Below are positions 31,396-43,390 of a stretch of DNA of 64,000 nt, in pieces. The notes below the pieces were generated by a model. That model had not been told where the DNA came from. It worked only from the letters and a program-made list of their open reading frames with translations, and searched no databases. Numbering within the stretch: the stretch's first letter is position 1; every line of letters starts with the position of its first letter. Source of the stretch: Angiostrongylus vasorum (taxonomy: Eukaryota; Nematoda; Chromadorea; Rhabditida; Metastrongylidae); the NCBI GenBank assembly GCA_018806985.1, contig JADANN010000398.1, positions 949,501 through 1,013,500 of the forward strand. The letters run 5' to 3'. Both the position numbers and the translations under genes were made by a program.

Positions 31396-33912
31396 ATGGC
31401 AGATGTAGTGGAGTCACATGATGAACATAGGAAGTTCATGAAAAGAGCCTTTCAGTTGGCACAGGAAGCGCTTGACAATGACGAGGTCCCTGTGGGCTGC
31501 GTATTTACGTATAATGGAGTGGAAGTTAGTTTTCCTTGTATTTTTGCTGCGACTTTTTTATTACTATGAATCCTGATGAATGCTTCTATTTATGTTTCGT
31601 AGTTTTCGTTAATAATCTATATCTACTCTAATAATCTATACAAATCAATGCTGCATTGTATTACTCGTTGTTGCACGTTCGTGGTTGTGTATACATCGGT
31701 TTGGTCGTAGCGTGTAGTGCAATGGCCGGAGGCGCTCTACGATACACGTGGGATCGATCCGCACTCCCCAGGTTCACCAAGCCCACCATCCCTCTGGGAT
31801 CGGCAAACTGGTACCAGAGATGTCTCGGAGGATAGGACCACTGGCTAGATATATCGGTAGGCCACCGCAAGTCATTGTAAAAGGCCAGATATGCATTCAG
31901 TCATCTCCAAACAATGAAGTAAAATGCGTGGCACATCGCGCAGAGACTGATCAACGCTGAGAGCTTTATCCTGTTTATCCTTTTATTGTTTCACTGTTGT
32001 TATCAGTGATGTTTCTATAAGGCAATGTTACAGGTGGGGTATGGGCGGAATGAAGTCAACTGCACTAAAAATCCTATTGCTCATGCTGAGATGGTGGCCC
32101 TGTGTAGAATGCAGTCAGAAATACCAAATATCCGGAAGGTGCACGTTTTTGTCCTTTGACTTATGTTTAATCTACGTTTCTACGTTATACTAGGTAGAGT
32201 GAGATCTTGCACTGGTGGCACATAACACCCGGCATATATCGAGTACTACGCTTTTGGTATGAGGATAGAATCTGCTTTCAATTTTGAATGCATGTATCTA
32301 TAGTCAAATAGCATTTCATCTGCAGATGTTCACTTACACGATACATTTTTGAGACTGTGAAACGTATCTTTTTTTCACCTTTTTTTTGCGTAGAGGCTTC
32401 TAGTTCAAGTCCCAAATGTGATTATACGAGTGGTATTTCGTCTAGAAAGAAACGATCGTGTTCGCTAAAAGTGCCGATAGTATTTGCAGCTGACGTGCGA
32501 GAAATTTTAAAAATTAGTATTTCTTCTCCAACTTCTTGAGTTCCGTATACAAAATTAGAACAGCATTTCATGAACCTATATATTCAGTTAAGGCGATAAT
32601 AAAAAGACCATTCAATATGTGAAGTTCTGAACTTCTTAAATAAGTTAGTGCTTGGAAAGCTATCGTCAGTTGTTAATGGCAGCGTTAGGTAGAAAACTAG
32701 CTGAGAGAAAAGCAAAGCAAGGGCTTCGATGGTGTAGTATGTAACGCGCGAGCCGCGAGTAATCGTGGTTCTATATGGCCCTGGGTTCCAAGTTTTGCGA
32801 ATATCTGAACATCGTTGTGGTTGTAATTCACATCATACCCTGTCGTGAAAAATTATTGTAGGCAGAAAATAAAAGGTTAGCATCGCTATCGTCAGTTTTC
32901 AAAACAAAAGGGCCAGTACCGGCGTTACAGAGTAAAACGATTTATTTTGATATCGGTTCACTACTGTAAAGAACTTTGGGTTTAGCAGCAGAAATTTTGA
33001 TTTGGATCATTTTAGATTCTACACCATTTAGTTCTCTATGTGACCCTCGAACCATGTGTAATGTGTGCCAGTGGATTGTATGAATTAGGGTATGTAGTTG
33101 GTACTTTTTAAATAAATTTAACGATCCTATCTTGCATCAAAACTTCGAATCCGTTACCTGATTTCACGTGGGCGGTACATATCATGGGTCAAAATTTTTT
33201 TCTTTCTTTTTTGCCGCACGCGTGGCGAATTGAAGTCATTTAACGACCGATCTTCTGAGCAACTATCCACTAGTAGTCATATTTGGCATCGCAATTTGCA
33301 ACAGTCCTTAATGCTGTTTTGTCCAAAAAAGCTGCTAGTCGCTGAGGTACAGGCGTCGTCCTTTCCCTCACTTTTGAAGCTCCCGTTAACTTTGTACCGT
33401 TCTCGAGAGCGACAATCTCTGCGGCTTGATTTAAAAACTCGTCCAAAAAAAGTTCTTGTATTCTTAGAAAGTGAGTTGGTGCCAATCACGCCAGGTGATT
33501 GCACCTTTCTTGTATGGTTGAAAATCAACTCTCAAGTGGTTTTATCAGACATGATATGACAAAAATGGTCCCTTCTGCAGCAGCTCAAACGTTTTTTTAG
33601 GTATATCGAAGATTGTATATGGAGCTGCAAATGAGAGATTTGGTGGCATCAAGAGTGTTGGTAACTCGCTTAAGTATAACTTTGGCGAGTCTAATATCGA
33701 GGTCAGTGGTGACAGTGATACTGGTAATATCAGAATAAGAGAGCAAAGCGTGCTCATGTAATTTCGCATTGTAGTTTTAGATAGTGGATTCAGTAGACGC
33801 CGATCAATCAGTAGCCTTGTTGAAGTCATTCTATGCAAAACAGAATCCATTCGTTCCGGAGGAGAAGCGAAAAGTGAAGAAGCGAAGAATGAATGAAGAA
33901 TATGTCCAGTAG
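31396..33912 (+). CDS. ADAT2: tRNA-specific adenosine deaminase, catalytic subunit ADAT2 (Tad2)
   Basis: With ADAT3 it converts adenosine to inosine at tRNA position 34, allowing wobble decoding. Five exons (31396-31524, 32034-32138, 33016-33089, 33581-33701, 33781-33912) keep phase and give 186 residues (human 191). The zinc deaminase site is clear: NPIAHAEMVAL holds the zinc-binding His and the proton-shuttling Glu, and LEPCVMCAS the two zinc-binding Cys. Then IVYGAANERFGG and a basic C-terminal tail (KRKVKKRR), usual for tRNA contact. The start follows GTTCAG-TAT, a likely trans-splice acceptor. Exon 4 starts at 33581 because only that acceptor keeps frame; it adds SSNVFLG before the conserved IVYG strand. 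A SINE B and a SINE C lie in introns. Confidence 0.93.
31702..31980 (+). repeat. SINE B copy in ADAT2 intron
   Basis: Head GTGTAGTGCAATGGCCGGAGG, B-box-like GGGATCGATCC, body and 3' end (GACTGATCAACGCTGAGAGC, then TTTATCC repeats). Same strand as the host gene, in intron 31525-32033. Confidence 0.8.
32691..32880 (+). repeat. SINE C copy in ADAT2 intron
   Basis: Starts AACTAGCTGAGAGAAAAGC. The head GGGCTTCGATGGTGTAGTATG and the end CATCGTTGTGGTTGTAATTC match SINE C, with a rearranged middle. It is followed by the family tail CGTGAAAAATTATTGTAGGCAG. Confidence 0.65.
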
Positions 33913-34594
33913 TTTAACCCGTAGCTATTTCATAAATCCATAAATCACTTCATATTTTTGTTGTTCACTGTTAGCAACTGTTTTACCAGAATGTTCTACA
34001 TTGTACACCTTCACAGATTGGTTGAATGCGATGATGAGTTCTCGCAGTGATTAGTCAATGGTTCAACCATTGCCTATTGACTACTCAAGCTCAATCATTT
34101 GTTGTTTAACTCGTTTAGATAGAACATACATTTAGTTACGCAACATAATTGTTAATGAAATATAGGAGTAGCGCCTCCCTAAGGGGTTTACGCCTCATCG
34201 TGGTTGGGAGGTGTTCTTGGGTGTCGAACTGCGATGTACAGCGGTGAAATTCATCCTCTCGGCAGTGTCTTCCAAGCTGAGGGAGTCCGGAGTTTCTTTC
34301 AGGAAACCCAGCTAAGAGTGAACGAACAACAGGATCGGCCACCGTCCTGGTATCTAGGTAGCCGCATGACATCAAATCTCCTGATCCACGAGAGCGGCGA
34401 CTGCGTATGGTGGTGAAGAGCTGCGGCAGACTTTGGCCATGCTGTCCTTGGAACTCCAGGGAAACACAATTGGTGAACCAGCAAAGCTTCGAAAAGTGCT
34501 GATTATACTGGAGCCGGTACAACCGATGAGGACGGACCGTCCAAGTATCCGAATAAATATATAGGTCTAGTGAGAACTTGATTACGAATACTTA
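33913..34594. other. Intergenic region after ADAT2
   Basis: Contains the ADAT2 3' end and a family A copy at 34173-34552. No other gene is seen. Confidence 0.45.
34173..34552 (+). repeat. Family A repeat, full-length copy
   Basis: From CCTCCCTAAGGGGTTTACGCC to GGACCGTCCAAGTATCCGAA. The internal hairpin is eroded. Confidence 0.75.
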
Positions 34595-34664
34595 TTGTCG
34601 CATATTATCGCTACATGCTCGCACCTTAGTTTATGTCAAGCTCTCTTTTTCTTACTTTACAGTG

Positions 34665-34918
34665 TTGTAGATGTGTTTGTCTCGTGTATTCCGATTTGTG
34701 GTTCCGATGACTCCGATGAAAACTGGATCGTACTTGCTAGTTCGCCCACAGATTCGATTCGGCGATCAATACAGAGTCTTCCACGTAATTTGACATATCT
34801 TTACGCCCTGAAGGATAATATTTTTGCAAGTTCAAAGCTTAAAGCAGAAGTTTTGACTGCTGTTCTACTTTTACGCAATTCGATGCTGACGCTATCTAAT
34901 AGGGTCTCTAGGAATTAA
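34665..34918 (+). CDS. Unassigned exon after a strong splice acceptor
   Basis: A strong acceptor (TTCTTACTTTACAG) is followed by 84 open codons ending at TAA (contains SDDSDENWIVLASSPTDS and LTAVLLLRNSMLTLSNRV), which read like real protein but match no family I recognise. A second reading is possible: ATG at 34707, in another frame, encodes 26 residues with a basic, mitochondrial-presequence-like character and ends at CAC|GTAATT in phase 0, which would fit the COX11 exon at 37911. Both cannot be the main use. Confidence 0.4.
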
Positions 34919-34954
34919 TGCACGATTTCAGCCTGTATTTTCACTGTGGCATAT

Positions 34955-35990
34955 CTCAGCTCGGAACAAACTTTATTAATCGAATTAAACAACGTTGAAA
35001 TTCACGTATTTTGTGGACGAGGGATGGGCTAAAAGCTTGAAATTCTAGACTTCTGAAGACGATGAACTCGTCGTGGACAGGTGCACGTCGGTTTGATTTC
35101 TGAGGTAGGTGAGAGGTTTGGCGAGCACTGTGGGTGAGAAAGAGTTTAGTAGCCGAGCGCAGGATCTTGTTGAAACGTTCGAAAAAGCACCGGTTGTTAA
35201 GCGAGAGATCTGATGAGTATGGTAGGTGATGCAAGATTCCATAGCCCAACTCGTTCAACTTTTGCAACCTCGGTAGTGCGTTGTGAAGCCGTGCTTTGTC
35301 GTGGAGAAAGATTGGTCCCTTTCCATTGACCAATGTGGGACACAGACGTCGAATTATCTGGTTCACTTCGTCGGATTGTTGCACCTACTTCTCCTCCGTA
35401 ATGGCTTTACTTGTATACAGGAAACATATATCAAACCAGCTGTAGACGGCGAAACGGTAAAGACAAGTTCTTTTTGAATTTTGGATTTGGGAAGTCCTGC
35501 GTTGCTTTGCCGAGGTTCTTCGTTCCGGGAGCTGATCGTCGTTGGTTCCGTAGAGGGACTTATCTTTTGTCGTTTATCACAGTACAGTCGAGAAAAGCGT
35601 TGTTCTGGTTACGCAGAAAAAGTGTCGACGATTCCTCAATACTGCAATTTACTTGATTGTCATTCATTTCGTGCGACACCCATTTATCCAGCTTGTTCAA
35701 CGTTCCAGTTTTGTTTATATGCTCGAAACAGTTGAGATGCTTATACAGAGTTCATCTGCAAGTTCTGGGGAACTTGTGGATGTATTTGTCTCCATCAAAT
35801 TCTTCAATTCGTCGTTTTCAGTAGTAGAAGAATGTACGCTACCTCGCTCACCTTAGGGTCGAATTCTGCATTTGTCTTTGTTAGCACTTCCTTGGCTCCA
35901 TGCCCATTCAGTGTTCGATCCATCTGCGCTGCCAACATCGAAGTTTGAATTCGTAGAAGCAGATTTGTCGAGATTGCCGTTCTCATATCT
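34955..35990 (-). mobile_element. Mariner transposase relic
   Basis: Minus-strand mariner transposase with many breaks. Recognisable parts are NKLDKWVSHEMNDNQ, FLRNQNNAFLD, then LVNGKGPIFLHDKARLHN (the second catalytic block, normally HDNA) and the LNELGYGILHHLPYSSDL tail. Inactive. It lies between ADAT2 and COX11, or in the first COX11 intron if that gene starts at 34707. Confidence 0.75.
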
Positions 35991-36139
35991 GAGGTTCTGA
36001 CTCTCTAAATATTTCAAAGAACACGATTTACATTATAACTCAATCACACCGAGCGAAATGCATGAAATGAGCTTTGCAGTGTTATACAACAGTATTATAT
36101 CACTTGCCACTCCGCTGATCGTTGAGTGACATGAGCAGG

Positions 36140-37235
36140 CTCTAACAATCCCTGTTTCCCCCTGTCGTGTGCAGAAGTAGTCCAATGGGTCCTGCTCACT
36201 CTAGGGACTCGTTGAGCATCAAGTCTTTCTTCTAAGAGTTTTGTGAACAACTCTGACATCTAGGGTCGGTGGTATTCCTGCGGTACGTTTGGCATCCCGA
36301 GGAATCCAGTAGCTAACGTCTCTTGTCCATCGGTTGTCGTTCATAGACATTTTGTGTCTGGTACATAGTACACCTTATCTTCAACAATCTGGCCTATAGA
36401 ACAGCGTCCTCAATCTTTTATTTTTGACGTAGATCAGAGCTTCGGATCCCTTCCCTCACTCGTGACAGGCAGTAATCCTAGCATCATCCTTTCAACTGCG
36501 CACTCAGTAACGCTGACTGGTCTTCCACACTGATTACGCAGCGACAAGGTTTCGGACGCATACATCAAGGCAGGAAGTATCGTGGAGTCGGGAAAGGTGG
36601 GAAACGGAGTCGGGTGTACTTTGTTCTCATCACTACATCCTCGTTGCTTTTGAAAGCTCCCCGAGCTGCTCGTCTACTCAACTCTGGAGTTAAATCGTTC
36701 AACATGTTGATTTCCCGACCTAGAAAGACATAACTTAAGCATACGGAGATATTCGTTCCCTTGAGCGTGAATGAGGCATACGGAACCAATCCGTTCCTCA
36801 TGAACGTTGTTTTTGTGAGACTTAGTCGAAGACCAATCTTTCCACATGCTCCATCAAAGTCGGCAAGCATTCGTTCCGCTTGGCTAATGTTTGGTCTTAT
36901 AAGGACGGTGTCGTCAGCAAAGCGAAGATGGTGTAACTGCCGACCATCCATTTTCACTCTCATGTTGTCCCATTTCGTTGTTCGCGTGACGTTCTCGAGG
37001 GTGGCGATAAATAATTTTGGCGAGATGGTGTCGCCTTGCCTAGCCACTGTTTTGACGTCGATATTAATATCGTCGTAGAATGGTGATATCTTGGTTTTGA
37101 AGTTTCTGTACAGCTCATGAAGAATCTTTCTATATACTGAGCAGGGGACTCCCTGTCTAGGGCTTCCATGACTGCTTCCATCTCAACTGAGTCAAAAGCC
37201 TTCTTTAAATCGATGAAGCTGAGACTGAGTTATCA
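36140..37235 (-). mobile_element. RTE-type LINE reverse transcriptase, 5'-truncated relic
   Basis: Minus strand. The order is the IDLKKAF-type region just above 37181, MEAVMEALDRE, ARQGDTISPKLF, the catalytic LRFADDTVLI (FADD), LTKTTFMRNG, then a C-terminal part down to about 36140 with VERM and ETLAAG-like traces. Frameshifts and stops are scattered, so it is not active, but the FADD box is intact. Confidence 0.8.
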
Positions 37236-37910
37236 TCACCCTTGTCCAACATACGTATCTGCATTGTTTCCCTTATATTTAGCCTTTTTATTTGATGGCT
37301 AGTTATTCCAAAAAGTGTGCTCTCGAACAAACTTTGAATGGGATACTGTATAGTTCAAATTCAGATTCGTTCTAATTCAGGTCTCATCATGAGGGTCTAT
37401 TTCATCCACTCAATTGTGGAGAATTGTTTACTTAATGTAAACCTGGAAGCTTACCTTGATTATCACCCTTATCTCGAAGATGTATCCTAGTAAGACCGTG
37501 GTTTTCCCTGGGATTTCAGAGTAAGGCAGTGATTTTTATCCGGTGTATCCCATAATAACTTGTGGCTTTGGGAAAGTGTCTGAGTAAGAGAATGGATTAT
37601 TGTCTTGCACAAGCACTGGAGTGTTTGAATAGGCAAGGGTGAACTTTAATAGGACATTTAGAAAGGGATAAATATGAATAGAAAACGGAAGTATTAAGTT
37701 TGTATCGGTTCCCAACAAAGAGTTGTTTGCTTTGGAGTATCAGTCAGTTACTTTTCGAGAACTAGAATAGCACTCAGTAGTCTTCTAGTAATGTTGGTGG
37801 AGTCCAGCCTTTCTTGTTGTAAGTAGAACTGTAGTTGAAACCTCCAGATTTTCTACGAGAACTTATTTCCATCTTTTTACATACAGACCTGCACTACTTA
37901 TCTCATTCAG

Positions 37911-40900
37911 GGTCGTGGTGATGGGCGTAATCGAGACTCGATGTACTATGTGGTGAGTGTGGGAGTCGTAGCTATAGGAGTGACATTTGCTGCAATCCCA
38001 GCCTATAGGATTTTTTGTGAACGAACATCGTTTGGAGGTCTTACTCAGGTGGTTGTTTTCTTCAGTAATACGTTGCTTTTTCCTATACTGAACTGTGCAT
38101 TGGTAGCAGTGGTATACGATAAATCTAACGAATATTTACTATTTCCTGCAAGGTATTCTAAGCAGTGGAACCAAGTTTGTGGATGATGTATTTTGTAAAT
38201 CTACCCAAGGTTTACTGCCTCATTATGACTGGGAGATGTTCCTGGGTGTCGGGTTGCGATATACGGCAAGGGATTCATCCTCCTAGCAGGGTATCCTAAG
38301 CTAAGGAGTCTGGCGTTTCGTCAGGAAACCGAGCTAAGTGTGAACCAGTACCGTGATCCACCACCGTCCTGGTATCAAACTAGTCGCATTGTGGCAAATC
38401 TCCCTCCGATCCACAAAAGCAGCGACTGCCTGTGGTGGTGACGACCTAGGGGCAGACTTTGGCCTGACTGACCTCGGGACTCCACGGAACCACAATGGCT
38501 AAACCAGCAAAACTCCGAAACAATGGAAGTTATGCTGGGGTCTGCACAACCAGTGAATACGGACCATCAAAGTATCCAAGTATTATATGAGTGGGATTGT
38601 TAATAGTAAGATGTCGTAATTATTTATCCAGTAAATCATTGGACTTCTTAGTATGGTACACCATCTCGTAACTATTGTTTAGTGTTCGCCACCCATATAC
38701 CTGAGCAACACGACAGTTCATGATGATATTGTAGTGTTTGACAGATTCTTCCTAAAATACAATGATTTCCCCTTAACCGTCGAGAAATTCGGCATTGCCT
38801 TATATAGCTGACACCAAAAGTCATGTATTGTTGCAAATGTATTCGTGTAAAACTGGTACAATAGTCGGAAACAATTGAACTCATAAGGACAGTTAGCCAA
38901 ACGGATTTCAACCTTGCCTTCTCTATAATGATGCGGAGATATTCGCAAAACTCTGGACGACAGGTGTCTGCGGTGAGGATCTACCTCATTTGTTTTGCTG
39001 AGGATACAAGTTGACATTTGTCTGATGAGGTGATATGCTTTGAACATAGGCATAGCTATTGTGGGTTTGCAAGTAAATATTTATAAAAAGAGATTTGTGA
39101 GAGGACAGACTGTTAGGTAAGCACACGAAAGGAATTAAAACGATCAAATCAGTGAGATTTCTATGGTGAGAGTTTCGGTCCTAACAGAGGACCATATCCT
39201 TCATTTTGGGTATGTGCTCATTTGCCATCTTTTTTTAAAATTCTTGCTGCGATGGCTACACTTAAACCGCGAAGTTAAGGGTAAGGCAGTTGGAGTTAAT
39301 CAAACCCTGAGAGATATGGCTTGCATTCGATTTCTGTAATCATCGTAGAAGTGGTTAAATGCATATCTGATTTATACAATGACATTCGCTGCCTTGCCGG
39401 TGTATCAAACAATGTCAATCAAAATCCAATATGAAGTAGTTAGTTAGAAAACTACCCAAACACCTTGGGTAGCTATCGGGCTGATCGGATGCGAATGGTC
39501 GATGTTATAATAGAAAAAATAAGGGAGCTCTCAATGCCAAAACAGTTGAGGAGGCATGGCCAAATTATTGCTCAAACATAACCATGGAATTAGAAGGGAA
39601 ACACTTTATCTTGCTGCAAGAGTATAAGTAAATGATTCAGGGAGTAAAGAACACCGTTACTATCAAAACATGACTATTGCTCTACAGTTGTTGAGGGAAC
39701 AGAGATTTGAATGCCTATCAGTTCTTGTAGAGTTGTTAGACCATCGTAATATACGTAGGCGAGCATTTGTGTTCGCACTCCCGTTTTGTAGGTAACCTTT
39801 TAGCTACATTACAGTATACTGCAGCATAGTAGGTACTGGATGCAGTGCGGTTTCTCGTAATACACAATATTTCGCCAAAGAACTCATTACAATAAAAGGA
39901 AGGTTTCTTTCACAATTTTGTTGTAGAATCACACAGTGACTATGTTTCTGTTAAATGTGTAGCAGTGATGTTTTTAGGTAGCCAAGGATTTCGATAAAAT
40001 AGCGAATATGAAGAAAGTGGAGGAGCGATTAATACGAGTACAGTTTAACTCGGACGTTCCTTCAAGTATGCGATGGGAATTTAAGCCTCAACAGTATGAG
40101 GTTTGTCCATCGTAACTCTTTGTTTATAAATAGTTTGTGCGTCAGAGTTGTTTTTAACAGGTAGTATTTGTACTTAATTACTTAAATGGCTCGTCTTCAA
40201 GAGTCACAAAGATTTGTGAGGACTCTGTACACTATCCATCTGCTTATTTTTAAGAAAAAAGACCTCCATCGCTAGATGTGAACTTCAAAAATGGATTTTG
40301 TGCGAAGATTAGCTTCAATCCAGAAATAGAAAAAGAATTACCGTTATCCCGCGAAAAGATGACAATCCCTATACGACCAATCTGTCCTCAGTGATGCCGT
40401 GTCCAATTAAATGGCGAATGCAACTTGAATTCAACATTCCATGTTCAAAATGCTTGATGAAATCTTAAGAGGTATAATTTCCTGCAGTAAGATTGATTCG
40501 GTAACAGAAATTCTTATATAAATCTAGTCATAACCATAATGTCTACATCAAAGCGTGCTATTCTCACTTAAAGAAAATCACCAACAATCCCACAGAAGAC
40601 CCTTTGTGGTGACAAGGCGGCACAGTGTGGCCAAATCTGTTCGTAGTCGCGCCACAATGGCGTAACTAGTCACTCGCTAAGTGTGATAAAGGGATACTTG
40701 TTGATGGTCGATTCTTCTCCAACTTTAATCTTCCCGACAACATGGTCTTTTCGAGCGGTACGGCAGAAACAGAGGCAATAATTACAAGACGCAACGAAGC
40801 ATCCAGAAAATTGGACTACCATTACACTGTATAAAAGTCCAATTTATGAAGAATGCCTAATGTAAGAGAGGATAGATCATTATGAATGGGTCACCAGGAC

Positions 40901-42566
40901 GAAAGAATACATCCCACATATGCCTGAGACGTTCAGTGAGTACAGGTAACGACTTCAAACAAGATAGGTAGAAAACGACGAGCAACATGAGGTGCGGTCG
41001 GACCATTAGCTTGCTAACCTCGACTTACACGCCCGCTTATTTAGTGAAATGTTCTCGCAGCGCTGTTTGCTATGCAGGGAAAAAAAATGGGTTGATACTT
41101 TTGCCACATCGAAGAGGAGCACGATACCCAAGATGCTCAGAGACGTCTTATGGAGACCAACCAGCGCACAGCCAGAAGTTGGTTTCCCTAGTTCAAACCT
41201 TCAAAGAATATCCTACTTTTGAGCATAATCATAATGCATTTTAAAGAGTAAATATGAGGGGCTCCGAAAACGGGAAAGGAAAATGGCATGTGGACAAAAA
41301 GAACAATGTATTGTATTCTGAAAGAATGACCGTGAAGGAGACCAACGAGAAAACTGGCTGATGTGTTCGTTATACGAGCAAACTAGAAGCAGTCACAACT
41401 ATAATCAAGTTCCAGTAATCGCAACGAAAGCCGTACGTGACTTCCACTGTCTCCATATGATTATGACTGCAAAAGAACTAAACGAATGGAAGAGGTGCTG
41501 GCATCCGCATGATATATGGAGAGGGCCGTCTAAGTGACTTGAGCATAATTTTTTGTGCCTCGCCGTCTAAAAAGCGGGGTTGTAAATTTCCCAACTCATC
41601 ACCATTCAAGAATTAAAAAGGATAAAAAAAGCTCTCGGCGTTGATCAATTCCTGAGGGATGCGCCATGCATTCGACTTCACTGAGTGTCGTTTGAAGGTG
41701 AGTGAATGCATATCTGGCCTTTACAATGACTCTCGGTGACCTACCGATGTATCTAGCCAGTGCTGCTATCCTCCCAGACAAGTCTGGTTCCAATTTGCCA
41801 ACCCCGGAGGGACTTGGTGGGCCATGGGCGCAGGGATCGATTCCACGTGTGTCGCAGTGGCGCCTCCAACCACTGCGTCACACGCGCCTGTCTATTCACG
41901 AATCAGTTACTCTTTTCTTGTCAGGATGGCAGTGATTAGTGACACTGGTTCAGTCCTCCGGTTGGGAATGTCGGACTCCTCATCTTTTGAGATTCAATTG
42001 CTGGACGTCAGCTTTTGCTGTCCAATGGATACGCCATTTTTACGAAGTGCTAGAATAATTTCGTAATGTATACTGCTACCTGCCTTCTTGACTTGGAACT
42101 TGAAATAACTCGAGAGACTTGTCTTTCTAATTGCATTTTTTCTAGATGTACGTGCATCCTGGGGAGACTGCTCTAGCTTTTTACACCGCCAAAAATCCTA
42201 CGGATCGTCCAATTATTGGTATATCCAGCTATAACCTTACACCATTTCAAGCTGCTTATTATTTCAATAAAATCCAATGCTTTTGCTTTGAGGAACAAAT
42301 TCTCAATCCAGGAGAACAAGTAAGCTGTTCATAATCTATTCCTATCCGATACCTTTATCCACTTCGTTTGTTATCTTTAGGTTGACCTGCCCGTTTTCTT
42401 TTATATTGATCCTGACTATGCTAATGATCCAGCACTGGAAAATCTGGATAATATTCTGTTAAGTTATACATTCTTTGAGGCAAAGTCCGGCCTCCAACTG
42501 CCAAGCCCTTTTGATTCCAATAGCTCCCAAAATGCACAGCGTGAAATGTCGTCAAAACCTTCTTGA
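37911..42566 (+). CDS. cox-11: Cytochrome c oxidase assembly protein COX11, first exon not settled
   Basis: Inner mitochondrial membrane copper chaperone that delivers copper to the CuB site of cytochrome oxidase subunit 1. Four exons (37911-38048, 39978-40100, 42146-42319, 42381-42566) are all in phase 0 and give 206 residues. Exon 37911 carries the membrane anchor (SVGVVAIGVTFAAIPAYRIFC). Then come QFNSDVPSSMRWEFKPQ, the PGETALAFYTAKNPTDRPI strand, and the copper-binding KIQCFCFEEQ motif with both Cys present. VDLPVFFYIDP and LSYTFFEAK close the domain. The mitochondrial presequence should be in an upstream exon; 34707-34784 fits in phase but is unproven. The second intron (38049-39977) holds a family A copy, and the third (40101-42145) a SINE B and a possible LINE piece. 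Confidence 0.92.
38201..38583 (+). repeat. Family A repeat in a COX11 intron
   Basis: Full-length copy on the same strand as COX11, with the internal CCACCACCGTCCTGGTATC kept. A SINE C fragment (minus strand, about 38918-38990) and a SINE B fragment (minus strand, about 39277-39420) lie in the same intron. Confidence 0.8.
39277..39420 (-). repeat. SINE B, 3' fragment
   Basis: Diverged 3' half (TTGGAGTTAATCAAACCC, TGCATTCGATTTCTGTAATC, AATGCATATCTG). The tRNA-like head is missing. Confidence 0.55.
40740..41300 (+). mobile_element. Possible LINE endonuclease relic
   Basis: Frameshifted plus-strand reading gives pieces reminiscent of the end of an RTE-type endonuclease (HYEWVTRTKEYI, then a spaced SDH followed by a basic segment). 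The match is weak and rests on pattern memory alone. It lies in the long COX11 intron 40101-42145. Confidence 0.3.
41615..41889 (-). repeat. SINE B copy
   Basis: Full length, from the TATCC-like 3' end (AAAAAGGATAAAAAAAGCTC) to the tRNA-like head (CACTGCGTCACACGCGCC on the plus strand), in the last long COX11 intron, antisense to the gene. Confidence 0.8.
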
Positions 42567-42870
42567 TGCTCTTGTAGATAAGTGATATGGCTTATCTGGA
42601 TTGTTTAATTTCTGTTGATTACAGTCTTTAATTCCATTGTCGTTTTAGTCACATAAATGGAAAATTCTATCATATAATGATAGTGCTTTGCTCGAATGTT
42701 GTTCGTATTTGTGCCAAATTATAAGCAGTGCTTGATTGCCTTGACCTTACTGTTTTGATGATTTTATGTTTCAAGCTATAAATATTAAAAAATATCCAAT
42801 TCTTTAGTTCTCTTTTTACAGTTCTTCAGCTGCTTTGTTATCAGCTTCTTCTCAGATCATGTCGTTTTCA

Positions 42871-42973
42871 ATATGTCATTTAGAACTTCAGGCTCCGAAC
42901 TAACTGCATTTGTGAAGATGAGCTCGAGAACTTCGTCCAAAGCCGCTGTAAAGAGACATCGGGAAAAAACTTG
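42871..42973 (+). CDS. Possible first exon of HPF1
   Basis: ATG-led open stretch (contains MSSRTSSKAAVKRHREKT) ending at a perfect donor, ACTT|GTAAGTAA. It is basic and Ser-rich, as is the disordered N terminus of HPF1 in other animals. A second candidate exon, after CATGTTTCAG at 45610, has a similar composition (VSSQDKRKKCSQDG). The phases of these two do not join directly, so at least one further exon is missing or one call is wrong. Confidence 0.3.
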
Positions 42974-43337
42974 TAAGTAATTGTTCTTGTTCTTTCATTA
43001 TAAGCTACCACGACCTACAAAACAGTGACTCCCGTCAGTGATTACCTCTTGTCTTTCGGCTTTTATTTGCTCCCAAGTGTTAAAAAATTTGGCATTGGCA
43101 CACTGAAATTTCAATACCTATGAACCTTTCTTATCTGCGTTTTGAAAAATGTTCCATACAGTGTGCTGGGATTAGGTGCAGGTTCTATGCTTTGAACTCA
43201 AATACACATATCTTACATGAATAGCTATTTTTACTGTAATTTCCTTAATTGCTTGATAAACTCGAGATAGCTTCAGGTTTATTCATCTTTATTACGCAGC
43301 AATACTGTTCAGTGTTTTCGGCTTTCTTGACACACTT

Positions 43338-43390
43338 ATTACTTAATTACTTGGATACTTGGATGGCTCGTTTTCACTGGTTGTGTGTGC
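43338..43390 (-). repeat. Family A repeat, end fragment
   Basis: Only the CTTGGATACTTGGATGGCTCG end with about 50 bases is present, directly next to the RTE LINE relic. Confidence 0.6.
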
